NCBI GenBank assembly: GCA_903863905.1
Contig: CAIPDT010000029.1
Location: forward strand, 1-47,368
Origin: an uncultured Methylococcaceae bacterium
Lineage (GTDB): Bacteria > Pseudomonadota > Gammaproteobacteria > Methylococcales > Methylomonadaceae
Length of the DNA: 47,368 nt
Direction: 5' to 3'
A model generated the notes under the pieces. That model was not told the DNA's origin and did not search any database. It saw nothing but the letters and a program-made list of their open reading frames with translations. A program made the translations under genes and the position numbers. This document shows positions 34,781 through 43,743 of the stretch, piece after piece; the first letter of the stretch is position 1; every line of letters starts with the position of its first letter.

Positions 34781-37015
34781 ATGATTCGTATTCAAGTCAC
34801 TCCGTTCCATCTTCTCAGGAAGCATGCTCTAATTGTGAGTATATTAACTCTTGTTGGTTTAAGCAGCGCTCACGCAGATTGGAATCCTGATGCAGGTTTA
34901 ATTTCGTCCTTGACTCAAGGGGCTACGTTATCCGCGACTTCACCAGGGACCAATTTAACCTCGATATTAGATGGCAATACGGATACGAGTTGGCAATCGG
35001 GTGGCTGTTTACCAACGGGGTACATTGCTAGACCCGAGTTAAATCAAATCTTAGGCGCGTGTGCGGCAGGTCGTTGTACCAGTTCTGGATCCACTAATAC
35101 GCAAGATGCAACCGATAATAATCCATATACCGGTGCTTATGTGCCTCTGAATAGTGGTACGGCTTGGATTAATGTTCCGTTACCTAAAACTCGATCTTTG
35201 TATCAATTAGGAGTGCGTGGTTTTGGTAATCAGCCCATTGTGTTTGAAGCCGTAACAGCTAACGGTAATAAAGTAGTCAGCACGTTAACCACAGCAGATA
35301 ATTATCAATATCGACGTTTTGCAGCGCCATCTGATCCTATTGTTTCCTTACGAGTTTCTTCTAAAGATAAATTCACCTTAACAGAACTCTCTACTTTGGC
35401 TGATCCTTGTTTTGAGGCGGTGACAGTAGACTTAGGGAGTCCTGTTAATGTCGGTTGGATACAGATGAAACATTGGTCGCCTGATGCAACATCGACCACG
35501 TTATCGATTAGTACTGATGGACAACAATGGACCCAAGTGGCTTCGTTGATACCGACGTCTTTATCTTATCAAAGTACCCGATTCCAAGAACAGTTGGCGC
35601 GTTATATCAAAGTGAGTCATACGGTGGTTGAACGTGATTGGGCCAAAGTATATATGTGGGAAATTGCGGCGTATGATGCCAACGGTCCTTATGGTGCAGT
35701 CCCAACACCAAAACAAAACGTACATACTTTTGCAGAATTATTGGGGATTAACGGTATTTGGGGGTGGGGTAATAGCAATCCTAATGGGGCCGTGTTATAT
35801 CGACAGGTGGCTAGTCATGCGCGTAATTATCACAGCATGAGTTGGGATGTAAAAGATCCCGATCATATTCCTGATTACACGGCTATGTCAGCGGGTAAAG
35901 GCACTGAAGCACAGTGGTGGCTTAATTGGGATAAAGAGTATGCGGCTTGGGTTAAGGCCGGCTTGCAAGTTGAGACGAGTATACAATTTACCAATCGCGT
36001 TTTTCCGATTAGTGTTTGGGATAATCCCAGTCTGGCAGGTTACAACTATGGCTTTGCGTTTGCTCAGCATTTTGGGCCCTCTTATGGCAATGGTTTAGTG
36101 CGTGCCTTAGAAGTGGGAAATGAACCTTGGGATTATCCAGCGAATTTTTATAAAACAATCTTAGGAGGTATGGCAGCAGGGGCTAAAATGGGTGATCCTG
36201 CTATCAAAGTCATGCCGGGCGCGTTACAGGCTTTTAAGCCAGAGGCGGTTAATGCGAGTAGTGGTAATTATATTGGTGCTCGTTTGTCACCGATTGAGGC
36301 GGTTAATATCGATGTGCTCAATACCCATGCTTACAGTTACAGTTACTCTGCCGATGGCAAACGCACCGCGGTTCCCCCAGAAAATGCGGATTCGAGTCTC
36401 AATGAAGTGCGTAATTTTTTACGTTTTAGAGATGTTAACTTACCCACTATGCCGGTTTATTTGACGGAATGGGGTTGGGATAGCTTAGGAGTCGGTGAGA
36501 GCTGTAATGCTACTGAATGTGTCAGCGAAAGAGCGCAAGCTTTATATGGGGTGAGAGGCGCTTTAATACTATCTCGATTTGGTTTAGATCGGTTGACGTG
36601 GTTTTTTTATGCCAACGATGCAAAGTGCGATACCTTATATTGTCGTAGTGGTGTGACTGGATCTTTAAATACGGGGTTTGCACCTAAACAATCCTTTCGT
36701 GCTTTTCAAGCCTTGCTTAAAAATGTAGGAACACAGTATTTTTTAAAGGTATTACGTGAAGACAGTGCGGCTTATGTCTACGTATTAGGAGATAAAAATG
36801 GTGTGGCTACTCATATAGTGGCATGGCGACCTGTGAGTGGTGATGATACTGATGTTGCTCAAATAACTCTGCCCATCAATGCACTCCCTGCAAGTGCGGT
36901 GATCTTGTCAGGTGTGACTTTAAACGGTGAGCCTGCAGTGATGCCCGTTGTGGTGGATGGCTTGTGGACAATACCAGTGTCTTCTGCACCTTTATTAGTT
37001 ACTTTAACTCGATAA
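34781..37015 (+). CDS. Secreted clan GH-A glycoside hydrolase-like protein with discoidin-type modules
   Basis: With the ATG at 34781 (AGG about 10 bases upstream) it has 744 residues; the TTG at 34745 is unlikely. A signal peptide ends near SSAHA (residue 32). Residues about 42-298 look like an F5/8 type C (galactose-binding-like) domain interrupted after DGNTDTSWQSGGC (C76) by a second sandwich (about 77-209) and resumed at C210 with VTVDLGSPVNVGWIQMKHWS. Residues about 315-650 are a TIM-barrel glycosidase: acid/base E448 in LEVGNEPWDYP and nucleophile E563 in VYLTEWGWDS. A C-terminal beta domain follows. The pattern resembles GH39-like or cellulase-like families; substrate unknown. Confidence 0.75.
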   Translation: MIRIQVTPFHLLRKHALIVSILTLVGLSSAHADWNPDAGLISSLTQGATLSATSPGTNLTSILDGNTDTSWQSGGCLPTGYIARPELNQILGACAAGRCTSSGSTNTQDATDNNPYTGAYVPLNSGTAWINVPLPKTRSLYQLGVRGFGNQPIVFEAVTANGNKVVSTLTTADNYQYRRFAAPSDPIVSLRVSSKDKFTLTELSTLADPCFEAVTVDLGSPVNVGWIQMKHWSPDATSTTLSISTDGQQWTQVASLIPTSLSYQSTRFQEQLARYIKVSHTVVERDWAKVYMWEIAAYDANGPYGAVPTPKQNVHTFAELLGINGIWGWGNSNPNGAVLYRQVASHARNYHSMSWDVKDPDHIPDYTAMSAGKGTEAQWWLNWDKEYAAWVKAGLQVETSIQFTNRVFPISVWDNPSLAGYNYGFAFAQHFGPSYGNGLVRALEVGNEPWDYPANFYKTILGGMAAGAKMGDPAIKVMPGALQAFKPEAVNASSGNYIGARLSPIEAVNIDVLNTHAYSYSYSADGKRTAVPPENADSSLNEVRNFLRFRDVNLPTMPVYLTEWGWDSLGVGESCNATECVSERAQALYGVRGALILSRFGLDRLTWFFYANDAKCDTLYCRSGVTGSLNTGFAPKQSFRAFQALLKNVGTQYFLKVLREDSAAYVYVLGDKNGVATHIVAWRPVSGDDTDVAQITLPINALPASAVILSGVTLNGEPAVMPVVVDGLWTIPVSSAPLLVTLTR

Positions 37016-37053
37016 GTTGGTAATTTAACGCTTTCTAAATTAGAGAATTTAGG

Positions 37054-37350
37054 CTGGGCTTCTGTTTCCACACCTTCAGCGATAACCTCAATATTTAGTT
37101 TGTTTGCCATAGCAATGATGGTCTCAACAATAATAGCACTATCTAGGTCTGTTAAAATGTCTCGAACAAAGGTCTGGTCAATTTTGAGTTGATTCAGTGG
37201 TAGTTTCCTAAGACTGGCTAGTGATGAATAACCTGTGCCAAAATCATCCATTGAAAAGCATACGCCAAGTATTCTAAGTGCGTTCATTTTGAATATAGTG
37301 TCATCAACATCATCAAGGACTAAACTTTCTGTTAGTTGTTTGACGGTAAA
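37054..37350 (-). pseudogene. Remnant of an EAL-domain (c-di-GMP phosphodiesterase) gene
   Basis: The minus strand encodes about 99 residues of the C-terminal half of an EAL domain: QLTESLVLDDVDDTI, MDDFGTGYSSLASL, LKIDQTFVRDILTD and IEVIAEGVETEAQ. The N-terminal half with the EAL signature is gone; an in-frame TAA stands at 37351-37353 and the sequence diverges after 37054, before the end of the domain. Similar wording appears in large GGDEF-EAL proteins. The fragment keeps clear residues but cannot be functional, so a deletion at both sides is likely. It converges on the glycosidase gene, with a gap of only 38 bp. Confidence 0.85.
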
Positions 37351-37729
37351 TTACCCGAGTTTATTCTCTAAGCCTTTAGGGTGATTTCATGGCAATGCTG
37401 GGCCTTGCTGAATAGTTACGTTTTTTTTCGATATTTATCTATCTCATTTTCTGAGTGTACTAAGCGTTATCACACAACACCCATAACTTGGTAAATGACA
37501 GTGCAGTTAATTAAGATACTGGATGAGAAGGGGTTGAATAATTTAGGTTTACCCTAATGTGTGGATTGATGTTTAGGGCAAGGTGGTTGGGTGGTCAATG
37601 ACCATTATAAAAATTAAAAATCAGTGTTAATAAGCTTTTGATGAGTTTGTCATAAATATTTAATATTGAATGTGCTGAATATAAGCAGTTATATGGTAAT
37701 CTATGCGTCATTTTAAATGAGGAAAAGAA
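37351..37729. other. About 380 bp without a gene; scar with a possible IS end and the osmC promoter
   Basis: No coding signal on either strand. GGCCTTGCTGAATAG (37401-37415) resembles, in 12 of 15 positions, the tip of IS5-group elements such as IS903 (GGCTTTGTTGAATAA, from memory). A 13-base dyad TGGTCAATGACCA lies at 37592-37604. The last 65 bases hold a promoter-like sequence for osmC. The stretch probably is deletion debris from the lost EAL gene. Confidence 0.4.
37666..37694 (+). promoter_or_regulatory. Candidate promoter for osmC-speD
   Basis: TTGAAT (37666-37671), 17 bases, then TTATAT (37689-37694). An alternative extended -10, TGGTAATCT at 37694-37702, overlaps it. The gene's ATG is at 37730 with GAGGAAA upstream. 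Confidence 0.4.
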
Positions 37730-38149
37730 ATGCAAGCAACAGTCAAATGGGTCGACGGTGTGATGTTTGTCGGCGAAACTGGCAGTGGCCACGCGGTTGT
37801 GATGGATGGCCCTCCAGATCATGGCGGACGCAACATGGGTGCGCGGCCAATGGAAATGATCTTATTAGGTTTAGGCGGCTGTTCATCGTTTGACGTAGTA
37901 GAGATTTTACAAAAGGGCAGAAATAATATCGTTAACTGTGTTGCAGAAATAACTGCAGAACGTGTTGACGCGGTGCCCAGTGTGTTTAGCAAGATTCATT
38001 TGCATTTTGTCGTCAGTGGTCGTGATTTAAAAGAAGCGACTGTTGAAAGGGCAGTGAGGTTGTCGGCAGACAAATATTGTTCTGCTTCCATTATGCTAGG
38101 TAAAGCAGGGGTAGAAATTACCCATGATTTTGAAGTTATCGAGGTTTAA
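37730..38149 (+). CDS. OsmC-family peroxiredoxin-like protein (YhfA type)
   Basis: 139 residues of the OsmC/Ohr fold, a thiol peroxidase family acting on organic hydroperoxides. The two reactive cysteines are visible in [14 protein letters not shown] (about residue 50) and [10 protein letters not shown] (about 116). The sequence type, with [14 protein letters not shown], corresponds to the YhfA subgroup rather than Ohr. A good ribosome-binding site (GAGGAAAAG) precedes the ATG. speD starts 5 bp after its stop. Confidence 0.9.
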   Translation: MQATVKWVDGVMFVGETGSGHAVVMDGPPDHGGRNMGARPMEMILLGLGGCSSFDVVEILQKGRNNIVNCVAEITAERVDAVPSVFSKIHLHFVVSGRDLKEATVERAVRLSADKYCSASIMLGKAGVEITHDFEVIEV

Positions 38150-38154
38150 CCGTT

Positions 38155-38961
38155 TTGAATAAGTTGCAATTACATGGCTTTAACAATTTAACAAAGTCAC
38201 TTAGTTTTAATATATATGATATTTGCTATGCACCCGCAGAGCAGCAACAAGCTTATATTGAGTATATTGATGAAGCTTATAACGCCAAGAAATTGACGCA
38301 GATTCTTAGAGATGTTGCCGAGATTATAGGGGCGCAGATTCTTAATATTGCCCATCAGGATTATGAACCTCAAGGTGCGAGTGTGACCATGCTTATCTCT
38401 GAAGGAGATGCGCCACCACCGCCTAGTATGAATAGCCAATCCCCCGGTCCTTTGCCTGAAACCGTGTTGGCGCATTTAGATAAGAGTCATATTACGGTTC
38501 ATACCTATCCAGAGAGTCATCCTGATAATGGGATTAGTACGTTTCGTGCGGATATTGATGTGTCTACGTGTGGGCGTATTTCGCCTTTAAAAGCGCTTAA
38601 CTATTTGATTCATAGTTTTGAGTCTGATGTCGTGACGATGGATTATAAGGTACGTGGTTTTACCCGTGATATTTCAGGTAAAAAGCATTACATTGATCAT
38701 AACATTACCTCTATTCAAAATTATATTGCTAGGGATACCCAAGAAAGCTATCAAATGATTGATGTGAATGTGTATCAAGAAAACATTTTTCATACGAAGA
38801 TGATGCTTAAGGAAACGGAGTTAGAAAATTACTTATTTGAAAAAGAAAGTAATTTGAATGAAACTCAAAAAGCAGAAATTGAAGAAAAATTACGCCGTGA
38901 AGTGACCGAGATTTTCTATGGTCACAACTACAGACGTAAGAAATTAAAAGTTGCTGATTAA
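38155..38961 (+). CDS. speD: S-adenosylmethionine decarboxylase proenzyme (E. coli type)
   Basis: SpeD makes decarboxylated SAM, the aminopropyl donor for spermidine. The 268-residue proenzyme cleaves itself to form a pyruvoyl group from S111, in [17 protein letters not shown]139 in DVSTCG is the counterpart of the E. coli catalytic cysteine. The N-terminus [20 protein letters not shown] matches E. coli SpeD residue for residue over much of its length. That alignment fixes the start at a TTG (38155), with GAGG 10 bases upstream. speE is not adjacent. A strong terminator follows. Confidence 0.96.
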   Translation: MNKLQLHGFNNLTKSLSFNIYDICYAPAEQQQAYIEYIDEAYNAKKLTQILRDVAEIIGAQILNIAHQDYEPQGASVTMLISEGDAPPPPSMNSQSPGPLPETVLAHLDKSHITVHTYPESHPDNGISTFRADIDVSTCGRISPLKALNYLIHSFESDVVTMDYKVRGFTRDISGKKHYIDHNITSIQNYIARDTQESYQMIDVNVYQENIFHTKMMLKETELENYLFEKESNLNETQKAEIEEKLRREVTEIFYGHNYRRKKLKVAD

Positions 38962-38978
38962 TATTAATTAACAGTATG

Positions 38979-39016
38979 AGAAGAGGTATCTCCTTGAAGA
39001 TATCTCTTCTTTTTTA
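38979..39016 (+). terminator. Terminator after speD
   Basis: AGAAGAGGTATCT (38979-38991) pairs with AGATATCTCTTCT (38998-39010), 13 bp with one G-T pair and a six-base loop, followed by a run of T. It lies between convergent genes. Confidence 0.9.
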
Positions 39017-39055
39017 TAACCACCTCTTAACAATCTACGGGTTAAGAGTTCAGGC

Positions 39056-39547
39056 TTACTGCGTTTTTTGTTCAGAAAGCGCTTCTACAAGACGGGTGTA
39101 TTCGCTTAATTTAGGTCGATACAACACCAACCCTAACACCGATAAGCCACTGAATATATACAGTGTATTGGTCTTATCTCCCATATAAAACATGATTAAA
39201 CCAAAAGAATCCACACTGACGATAAGTAGCATGGAGATTAGGCAGGTTAATAAATAGCGATTCTTAGCGCATTTTTGAATAGCTTGACCACTTAGAGGCA
39301 TGGTTTCATTTAAGCGGTTTTGAACATACCGAATTAAATTAGTCATAGGAAATATTACAATGGCAATCACGTATAATAACGACCTACTTAGGACACGCTG
39401 AGGTTCTACCACAGGTTGTTGAAGTTGATCGCCAAACCAAGCACTCAAAACCGCTAAGGTAATAACGGTGATTAAAAGTAAGCCTTGTAGCAAATAAGGA
39501 ATAAGAAGATCAGACTTCAAGGAGTCAGGTTTAAAGTGCCGTGGCAT
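39056..39547 (-). CDS. Hypothetical four-helix membrane protein
   Basis: 163 residues with four clear hydrophobic segments: at about 15-37 (IPYLLQGLLLITVITLAVL), 55-75 (RSLLYVIAIVIFPMTNLI), 97-118 (YLLTCLISMLLIVSVDSFGLI) and 128-145 (LYIFSGLSVLGLVLY). Both ends are polar and charged, so termini on the same side of the membrane are expected. I do not recognise the family and see no catalytic motif. It is flanked by the speD terminator and the divergent ppgK. Confidence 0.75.
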   Translation of the reverse strand: MPRHFKPDSLKSDLLIPYLLQGLLLITVITLAVLSAWFGDQLQQPVVEPQRVLSRSLLYVIAIVIFPMTNLIRYVQNRLNETMPLSGQAIQKCAKNRYLLTCLISMLLIVSVDSFGLIMFYMGDKTNTLYIFSGLSVLGLVLYRPKLSEYTRLVEALSEQKTQ

Positions 39548-39649
39548 TTTGTTTCCAAATAGATTAATAAGAATGTCTTTATAATATCAAATATAGTGGC
39601 ATAGGCTGTTTTTTTAGATGACAGAGTTAAATAATTTAAAAGGTATTGT

Positions 39650-40399
39650 ATGTTGATTCTTGGAGTAGATATTGGTGGGTCGGGTATTAAAGCGGCTGTG
39701 GTTGATACCTTAAATGGGGTATTAATGACATCGCGGCATCGTATTGAGACGCCTCAACCGGCCACACCCGAGGCGGTGGCGACTGTACTGGCAGAGATGG
39801 TACGGTATTTTAATTGGACCGGTGTGGTGGGTTGTGGTTTTCCTGCGGTTGTTTTACATGGGGTCTGTAAAACAGCCTCAAATATATCATCTGAGTTTAT
39901 CGGTACGCCTATTGATCATTTATTTTCTGAAAGAACAGGATGTCCTTGTTTTTGTCTTAATGATGCCGATGCCGCCGGTCTAGCTGAAATGCGTTTTGGT
40001 GAAGGTGTTGATCAATCAGGTGTCGTGTTATTAGTGACTGTTGGTACGGGCATTGGTACGGCTATTTTTACTGAAGGTCGCTTATTACCTAATACTGAGT
40101 TAGGGCATTTAACGCTCCCGAATGGCAAAAAAGCCGAGAGTTCTGCCTCTGATGCGGTGCGTAAACTTAAAGAATTAAATTGGAAACGTTGGGGTAAGCG
40201 TATTAATCGATATTTAACAGAGATGGAAGCTTTATTCTGGCCAGATTTAATTATTATTGGCGGTGGAATTAGTAAAAGTTTTGATAAGTTTAAAGAATAT
40301 TTAACACCCGAGGCGACTATTAAACCGGCTGCATTTTTAAATCAAGCCGGTATTGTGGGCGCGGCACTGTATGCTAAATCAAAGGTTACGCTGGATTAA
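39650..40399 (+). CDS. ppgK: Polyphosphate glucokinase (ROK family)
   Basis: Phosphorylates glucose with polyphosphate (and possibly ATP). The 249-residue protein is of the PPGK branch of the ROK sugar kinases: LGVDIGGSGIKAAVVD at the start (phosphate 1 motif), CGFPAVV, LNDADAAGLAEM with the catalytic Asp, VTVGTGIGTA (phosphate 2) and ELGHLTL. It lacks the zinc-binding CxCGxxGC cluster of other ROK kinases, as PPGKs do. GGTATT precedes the ATG. The oxidoreductase gene follows after 14 bp, so both may be in one operon. Confidence 0.9.
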   Translation: MLILGVDIGGSGIKAAVVDTLNGVLMTSRHRIETPQPATPEAVATVLAEMVRYFNWTGVVGCGFPAVVLHGVCKTASNISSEFIGTPIDHLFSERTGCPCFCLNDADAAGLAEMRFGEGVDQSGVVLLVTVGTGIGTAIFTEGRLLPNTELGHLTLPNGKKAESSASDAVRKLKELNWKRWGKRINRYLTEMEALFWPDLIIIGGGISKSFDKFKEYLTPEATIKPAAFLNQAGIVGAALYAKSKVTLD

Positions 40400-40413
40400 A
40401 GAGGTTATCACTG

Positions 40414-41427
40414 ATGTCGACTAAAACAAAATTACGTTGGGGCATATTAGGGGCGGCGCGAATTAATGAGCGCTTAATGCCGGCAATTGTTGGTGCTAAT
40501 AATGCCGAATTGGTGGCGATTGCAAGTCGGCGGGCAGGAGCGGCGACGGCAACGTTGGATCAATATGCACCGCAATTAAAGAACGTAGCCACCTATGACA
40601 GTTTAGAAGCGCTATTAGACGATGAAAATGTACAGGCGGTTTATGTGCCTTTAGCGAATCATGAACATGCCGAATGGGTACTGCGGGCCCTTAAAAAAGG
40701 CAAGCATGTCTTGTGTGAGAAGCCGATGGCTTTAACCACCGAGGCCATTGATGAAATCAAAGCCGAGGCTGAGCAGCAGCAACGGGTCGTCATGGAAGGC
40801 TTTATGTATCGTTTTCATCCGCAACATACCCGGGTGCATGAATTAATTCAATCAGGGATTATTGGAGAGGTGCGTTCGGTACGGGCGCATTATTCTTTTA
40901 TGATGAAACCGGCTCGTCAGTATCGTTTAGTAGAAGGTGTGGCTAATGGTGGCGGTGCGATGTGGGATATTGGTTGTTATGCGATTCATACGGCTCGGTA
41001 TTTCTTCTCAGAACCACCGGTCGCCATCTCTGCCATGGCGCATTACGTTGAAAGTGGCGCTGATATCTCCACCAGTGGTGTCATTGATTACGGCGCAGGT
41101 AAATTTGCCCAGTTCGATTTTAGTTTTGAACGCGCAAGACGGTGTGAGTATGAAATTATAGGCACGCAAGGGGGTATAAAATGTCATACCGTTTGGCAAT
41201 TGCCTGGGGATGTGCCGGTTATTTCCTGGTGGACTGAAGCGGGTCTTAAACAGCAAGTACAATTGTTGCCGCATAATCATTTTAAACTAGAAATTGAGCA
41301 TTTTAGTGACTGTGTTTTAAATAAAAAACCGCCTTTATTGTCGTTGGATGATGCGAGAGAAAACTGTCGCTTAATTGTGGCGGCGTTGCAATCGGCGGCT
41401 GAAGGTCGAGTGATTAAATTAAACTGA
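40414..41427 (+). CDS. Gfo/Idh/MocA-family oxidoreductase
   Basis: NAD(P)-dependent sugar or inositol dehydrogenase-like enzyme. The 337-residue protein has the Rossmann start LRWGILGAARINERLMPAI, the family EKP motif (LCEKPMALT, about residues 96-104) and the C-terminal alpha/beta domain with MEGFMYRFHPQ and GAMWDIGCYAIHTARY, where D and H of GCYAIH are near the active site. The substrate is unknown; the neighbouring glucokinase hints at a sugar. Confidence 0.9.
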   Translation: MSTKTKLRWGILGAARINERLMPAIVGANNAELVAIASRRAGAATATLDQYAPQLKNVATYDSLEALLDDENVQAVYVPLANHEHAEWVLRALKKGKHVLCEKPMALTTEAIDEIKAEAEQQQRVVMEGFMYRFHPQHTRVHELIQSGIIGEVRSVRAHYSFMMKPARQYRLVEGVANGGGAMWDIGCYAIHTARYFFSEPPVAISAMAHYVESGADISTSGVIDYGAGKFAQFDFSFERARRCEYEIIGTQGGIKCHTVWQLPGDVPVISWWTEAGLKQQVQLLPHNHFKLEIEHFSDCVLNKKPPLLSLDDARENCRLIVAALQSAAEGRVIKLN

Positions 41428-41474
41428 TTATTAAAATAAAAGTCGGGTGCGGTTATGAAATGTTATAAAATACA

Positions 41475-41506
41475 CGGTTTTAACTTTTCAAACCGAGTTG
41501 TTCGGT
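41475..41506 (+). promoter_or_regulatory. Two overlapping, mutually exclusive hairpins before nrdR
   Basis: CGGTTT (41475-41480) can pair with AAACCG (41490-41495), or ACCGA (41492-41496) can pair with TCGGT (41502-41506). Both cannot form together. They lie 19 bp upstream of the nrdR start, in a gap of 97 bp; no FMN riboswitch consensus is seen. Confidence 0.3.
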
Positions 41507-41524
41507 GCATAACAGAGTGATTGA

Positions 41525-41983
41525 ATGATGCGATGTCCATTTTGTGGGGCACATGAAACGCGAGTCCTTGATTCTAGATTAGTGAATGAAGGCGATCAAG
41601 TGCGTCGTCGTCGTGAATGCAACGCTTGTAAAGAACGTTTTACCACGTTTGAAGTAGCTGAATTGATGATGCCTCGTGTCATTAAACGTGATGGTAATCG
41701 TGAGATTTTTGAAGAACATAAATTGCGCTCGGGTATGTTGAAAGCACTCGAAAAAAGACCGGTTGAAAGCGATGCCATTGAAGCGGCTATTAATCGTATT
41801 AAACGTGAACTGATGGAGTCGGGTGAACGTGAGATTCCGGTGCAAGCCTTGGGTGAAAAAGTGATGAAAGAACTGAGTCTTTTAGATCATGTGGCTTTTG
41901 TCCGCTTTGCCTCGGTGTACCGAAGCTTTCAAGATGTGAGTGAATTCACTGAAATGATCAACAGTTTACAAAATAAACAATGA
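41525..41983 (+). CDS. nrdR: Transcriptional repressor NrdR
   Basis: Regulator of ribonucleotide-reductase genes that senses ATP/dATP. The 152-residue protein has the zinc ribbon with C4, C7, C32 and C35 ([17 protein letters not shown] ... [11 protein letters not shown]) and an ATP-cone domain ([19 protein letters not shown]). A second ATG at 41528 is an equal start candidate. It is the first gene of the rib operon, coupled to ribD by a 4-base overlap, as in many proteobacteria. Confidence 0.97.
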   Translation: MMRCPFCGAHETRVLDSRLVNEGDQVRRRRECNACKERFTTFEVAELMMPRVIKRDGNREIFEEHKLRSGMLKALEKRPVESDAIEAAINRIKRELMESGEREIPVQALGEKVMKELSLLDHVAFVRFASVYRSFQDVSEFTEMINSLQNKQ

Positions 41984-43071
41984 CTCATCCTCAAGATGCT
42001 TTTTTTATGGCACGTGCCCTTGAGTTGGCAAGAAAAGGTCGCTATACCACCGACCCTAATCCGCGTGTGGGCTGTGTTTTAGTTAAACAGGGTCTGATTA
42101 TTGGTGAAGGTTGGCATAAACAAGCCGGTTTTGAACATGCCGAACTCAATGCCTTAAAATCTGTTGAGCCAGCACACAGTGTTGAAGGTGCGACGGCTTA
42201 TGTCACCTTAGAGCCGTGCGCACATCAGGGTAAAACTCCCCCTTGTGCCGATGCTTTAATCAATGCGAAGGTTGCTCGTGTGGTGGTGGCTATGCAAGAT
42301 CCGAATGAATTGGTAGCCGGTCGGGGTTTACAAAAATTAAAGGCAGCGGGCATTGAAGTGTGTTGTGGCCTCTTAGAAGCCGATGCTCAAGCCTTAAATC
42401 GGGGCTTTATTAAACGGATGATTCACCAGCGCCCTTTTGTGCGCAGTAAGTTAGCGATGAGTTTAGACGGTCGTACCGCTTTAGCTTCCGGTGAAAGTCA
42501 ATGGATTACCTCTGACTGTGCGAGGGCCGATGTGCAACGTTTAAGAGCCGAGAGCTCCGCTATTTTAACCGGTATTAATACCGTGTTAGCGGATGATCCG
42601 TCTTTAAATGCTCGAGTGTCTGAAGACGTGAATCAACCGATACGGGTTATTTTAGATTCCGCTTTACAGATGCCAACAACGGCAAAAATGGCAACCTTAC
42701 CGGGACGCACGTTGATTTTAACCTGCCTTGATGATGCGCAAAAGCGTGAGGCCTTACAGGCAGTTGGTTTTGAAGTGTTTGTGTTGCCCGCTAAAAATAC
42801 ACGCTTAGACTTAAGTGCGGTGATGACCTTTTTAGGGCAACAACAGGTGAATGAAGTTTTAGTTGAAGCGGGCGCTATTCTTAATGGTGCTTTATTGACT
42901 GAAGGCTGTGTGGATGAATGGATTGTTTATATGGCGCCTTGTGTGCTGGGTGATCAGAGTCGAGGGTTATTTTCAATACCCAGCTTACAAACCATGGCGG
43001 ATAAAAAGACCTTGCAGTTACGTGAAGTAAGGCAAGTGGGTCTCGATTTAAGATTAACACTGTCATCGTAA
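41980..43071 (+). CDS. ribD: Bifunctional pyrimidine deaminase/reductase RibD
   Basis: Catalyses steps 2 and 3 of riboflavin synthesis. Residues 1-145 are a cytidine-deaminase-like domain with zinc ligands H53 (HAELNAL, catalytic E55), C80 ([13 protein letters not shown]) and C89. Residues about 150-360 are the NADPH-dependent reductase domain ([24 protein letters not shown]). 363 residues is standard. It overlaps nrdR by 4 bp; ribE follows after 15 bp. Confidence 0.97.
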   Translation: MTHPQDAFFMARALELARKGRYTTDPNPRVGCVLVKQGLIIGEGWHKQAGFEHAELNALKSVEPAHSVEGATAYVTLEPCAHQGKTPPCADALINAKVARVVVAMQDPNELVAGRGLQKLKAAGIEVCCGLLEADAQALNRGFIKRMIHQRPFVRSKLAMSLDGRTALASGESQWITSDCARADVQRLRAESSAILTGINTVLADDPSLNARVSEDVNQPIRVILDSALQMPTTAKMATLPGRTLILTCLDDAQKREALQAVGFEVFVLPAKNTRLDLSAVMTFLGQQQVNEVLVEAGAILNGALLTEGCVDEWIVYMAPCVLGDQSRGLFSIPSLQTMADKKTLQLREVRQVGLDLRLTLSS

Positions 43072-43086
43072 GTTATAAGGGGTTAA

Positions 43087-43743
43087 ATGTTTACAGGTAT
43101 TATTTTAGCGGTGGGTAACATAGCCGCCATAGAACGTAGAGCGGGTGACTGTCGTTTAAAGATTGATACGGGTAAGTTATCTTTAAGTGGGGTGGCCTTA
43201 GGGGATAGTATCGCAGTCAATGGGGTTTGCTTAACGGCAGTCGAATTAGGCCCACAATTTTTTTACGCCGATGTATCCAATGAGACGCTGTCTAGAAGTA
43301 CTTTAAATACCGCCACGGTGGGAACAGCGGTTAATTTAGAATTGGCTTTAACACCGGCTACCCGCATGGGCGGACATATTGTCAGTGGTCATGTAGATGG
43401 TATTGGTAAAGTGATTGAAAAAAAAGCCGATGGACGTTCCATTCGGTTTACGTTTAAGGCCCCCGATAATTTGGCAAAATATATTGCCGAGAAAGGGTCT
43501 ATTTGTATTAATGGCATTAGTCTGACCGTCAATGACGTGAACGGAGCAACTTTTAGTGTCAATATCGTGCCTTATACCTTAAAGGATACTACTTTGGGTG
43601 AGGCGATAGTGGGCACAACAGTTAATCTTGAAGTCGATTTGTTGGCAAGATATATGGAACGCTTAATGCAGGGTGAGGCAGCCGCTAAAAGTCCTAGTGG
43701 TATTACAGAAGAGTTATTGCACAAGAGTGGATTTTTTGGCTAA
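43087..43743 (+). CDS. ribE: Riboflavin synthase alpha chain
   Basis: Dismutates two lumazine molecules to riboflavin. The 218-residue protein shows the internal duplication of the family: MFTGIILAVGNI, DSIAVNGVCLTAVEL and GGHIVSGHVDGIGKV in or at the end of the first barrel, and GSICINGISLTVNDV in the second. The stop TAA shares its last base with the ribB ATG. Called ribC in some species. Confidence 0.97.
   Translation: MFTGIILAVGNIAAIERRAGDCRLKIDTGKLSLSGVALGDSIAVNGVCLTAVELGPQFFYADVSNETLSRSTLNTATVGTAVNLELALTPATRMGGHIVSGHVDGIGKVIEKKADGRSIRFTFKAPDNLAKYIAEKGSICINGISLTVNDVNGATFSVNIVPYTLKDTTLGEAIVGTTVNLEVDLLARYMERLMQGEAAAKSPSGITEELLHKSGFFG

Noticed and set aside
36859-37053. Extension of the EAL reading frame into the glycosidase gene on the opposite strand
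   Set aside because: Homology to EAL ends near 37054; the rest is the antisense of the glycosidase 3' end.
41428-41524. FMN riboswitch before the riboflavin genes
   Set aside because: The conserved RFN blocks are absent and the gap is only 97 bp.
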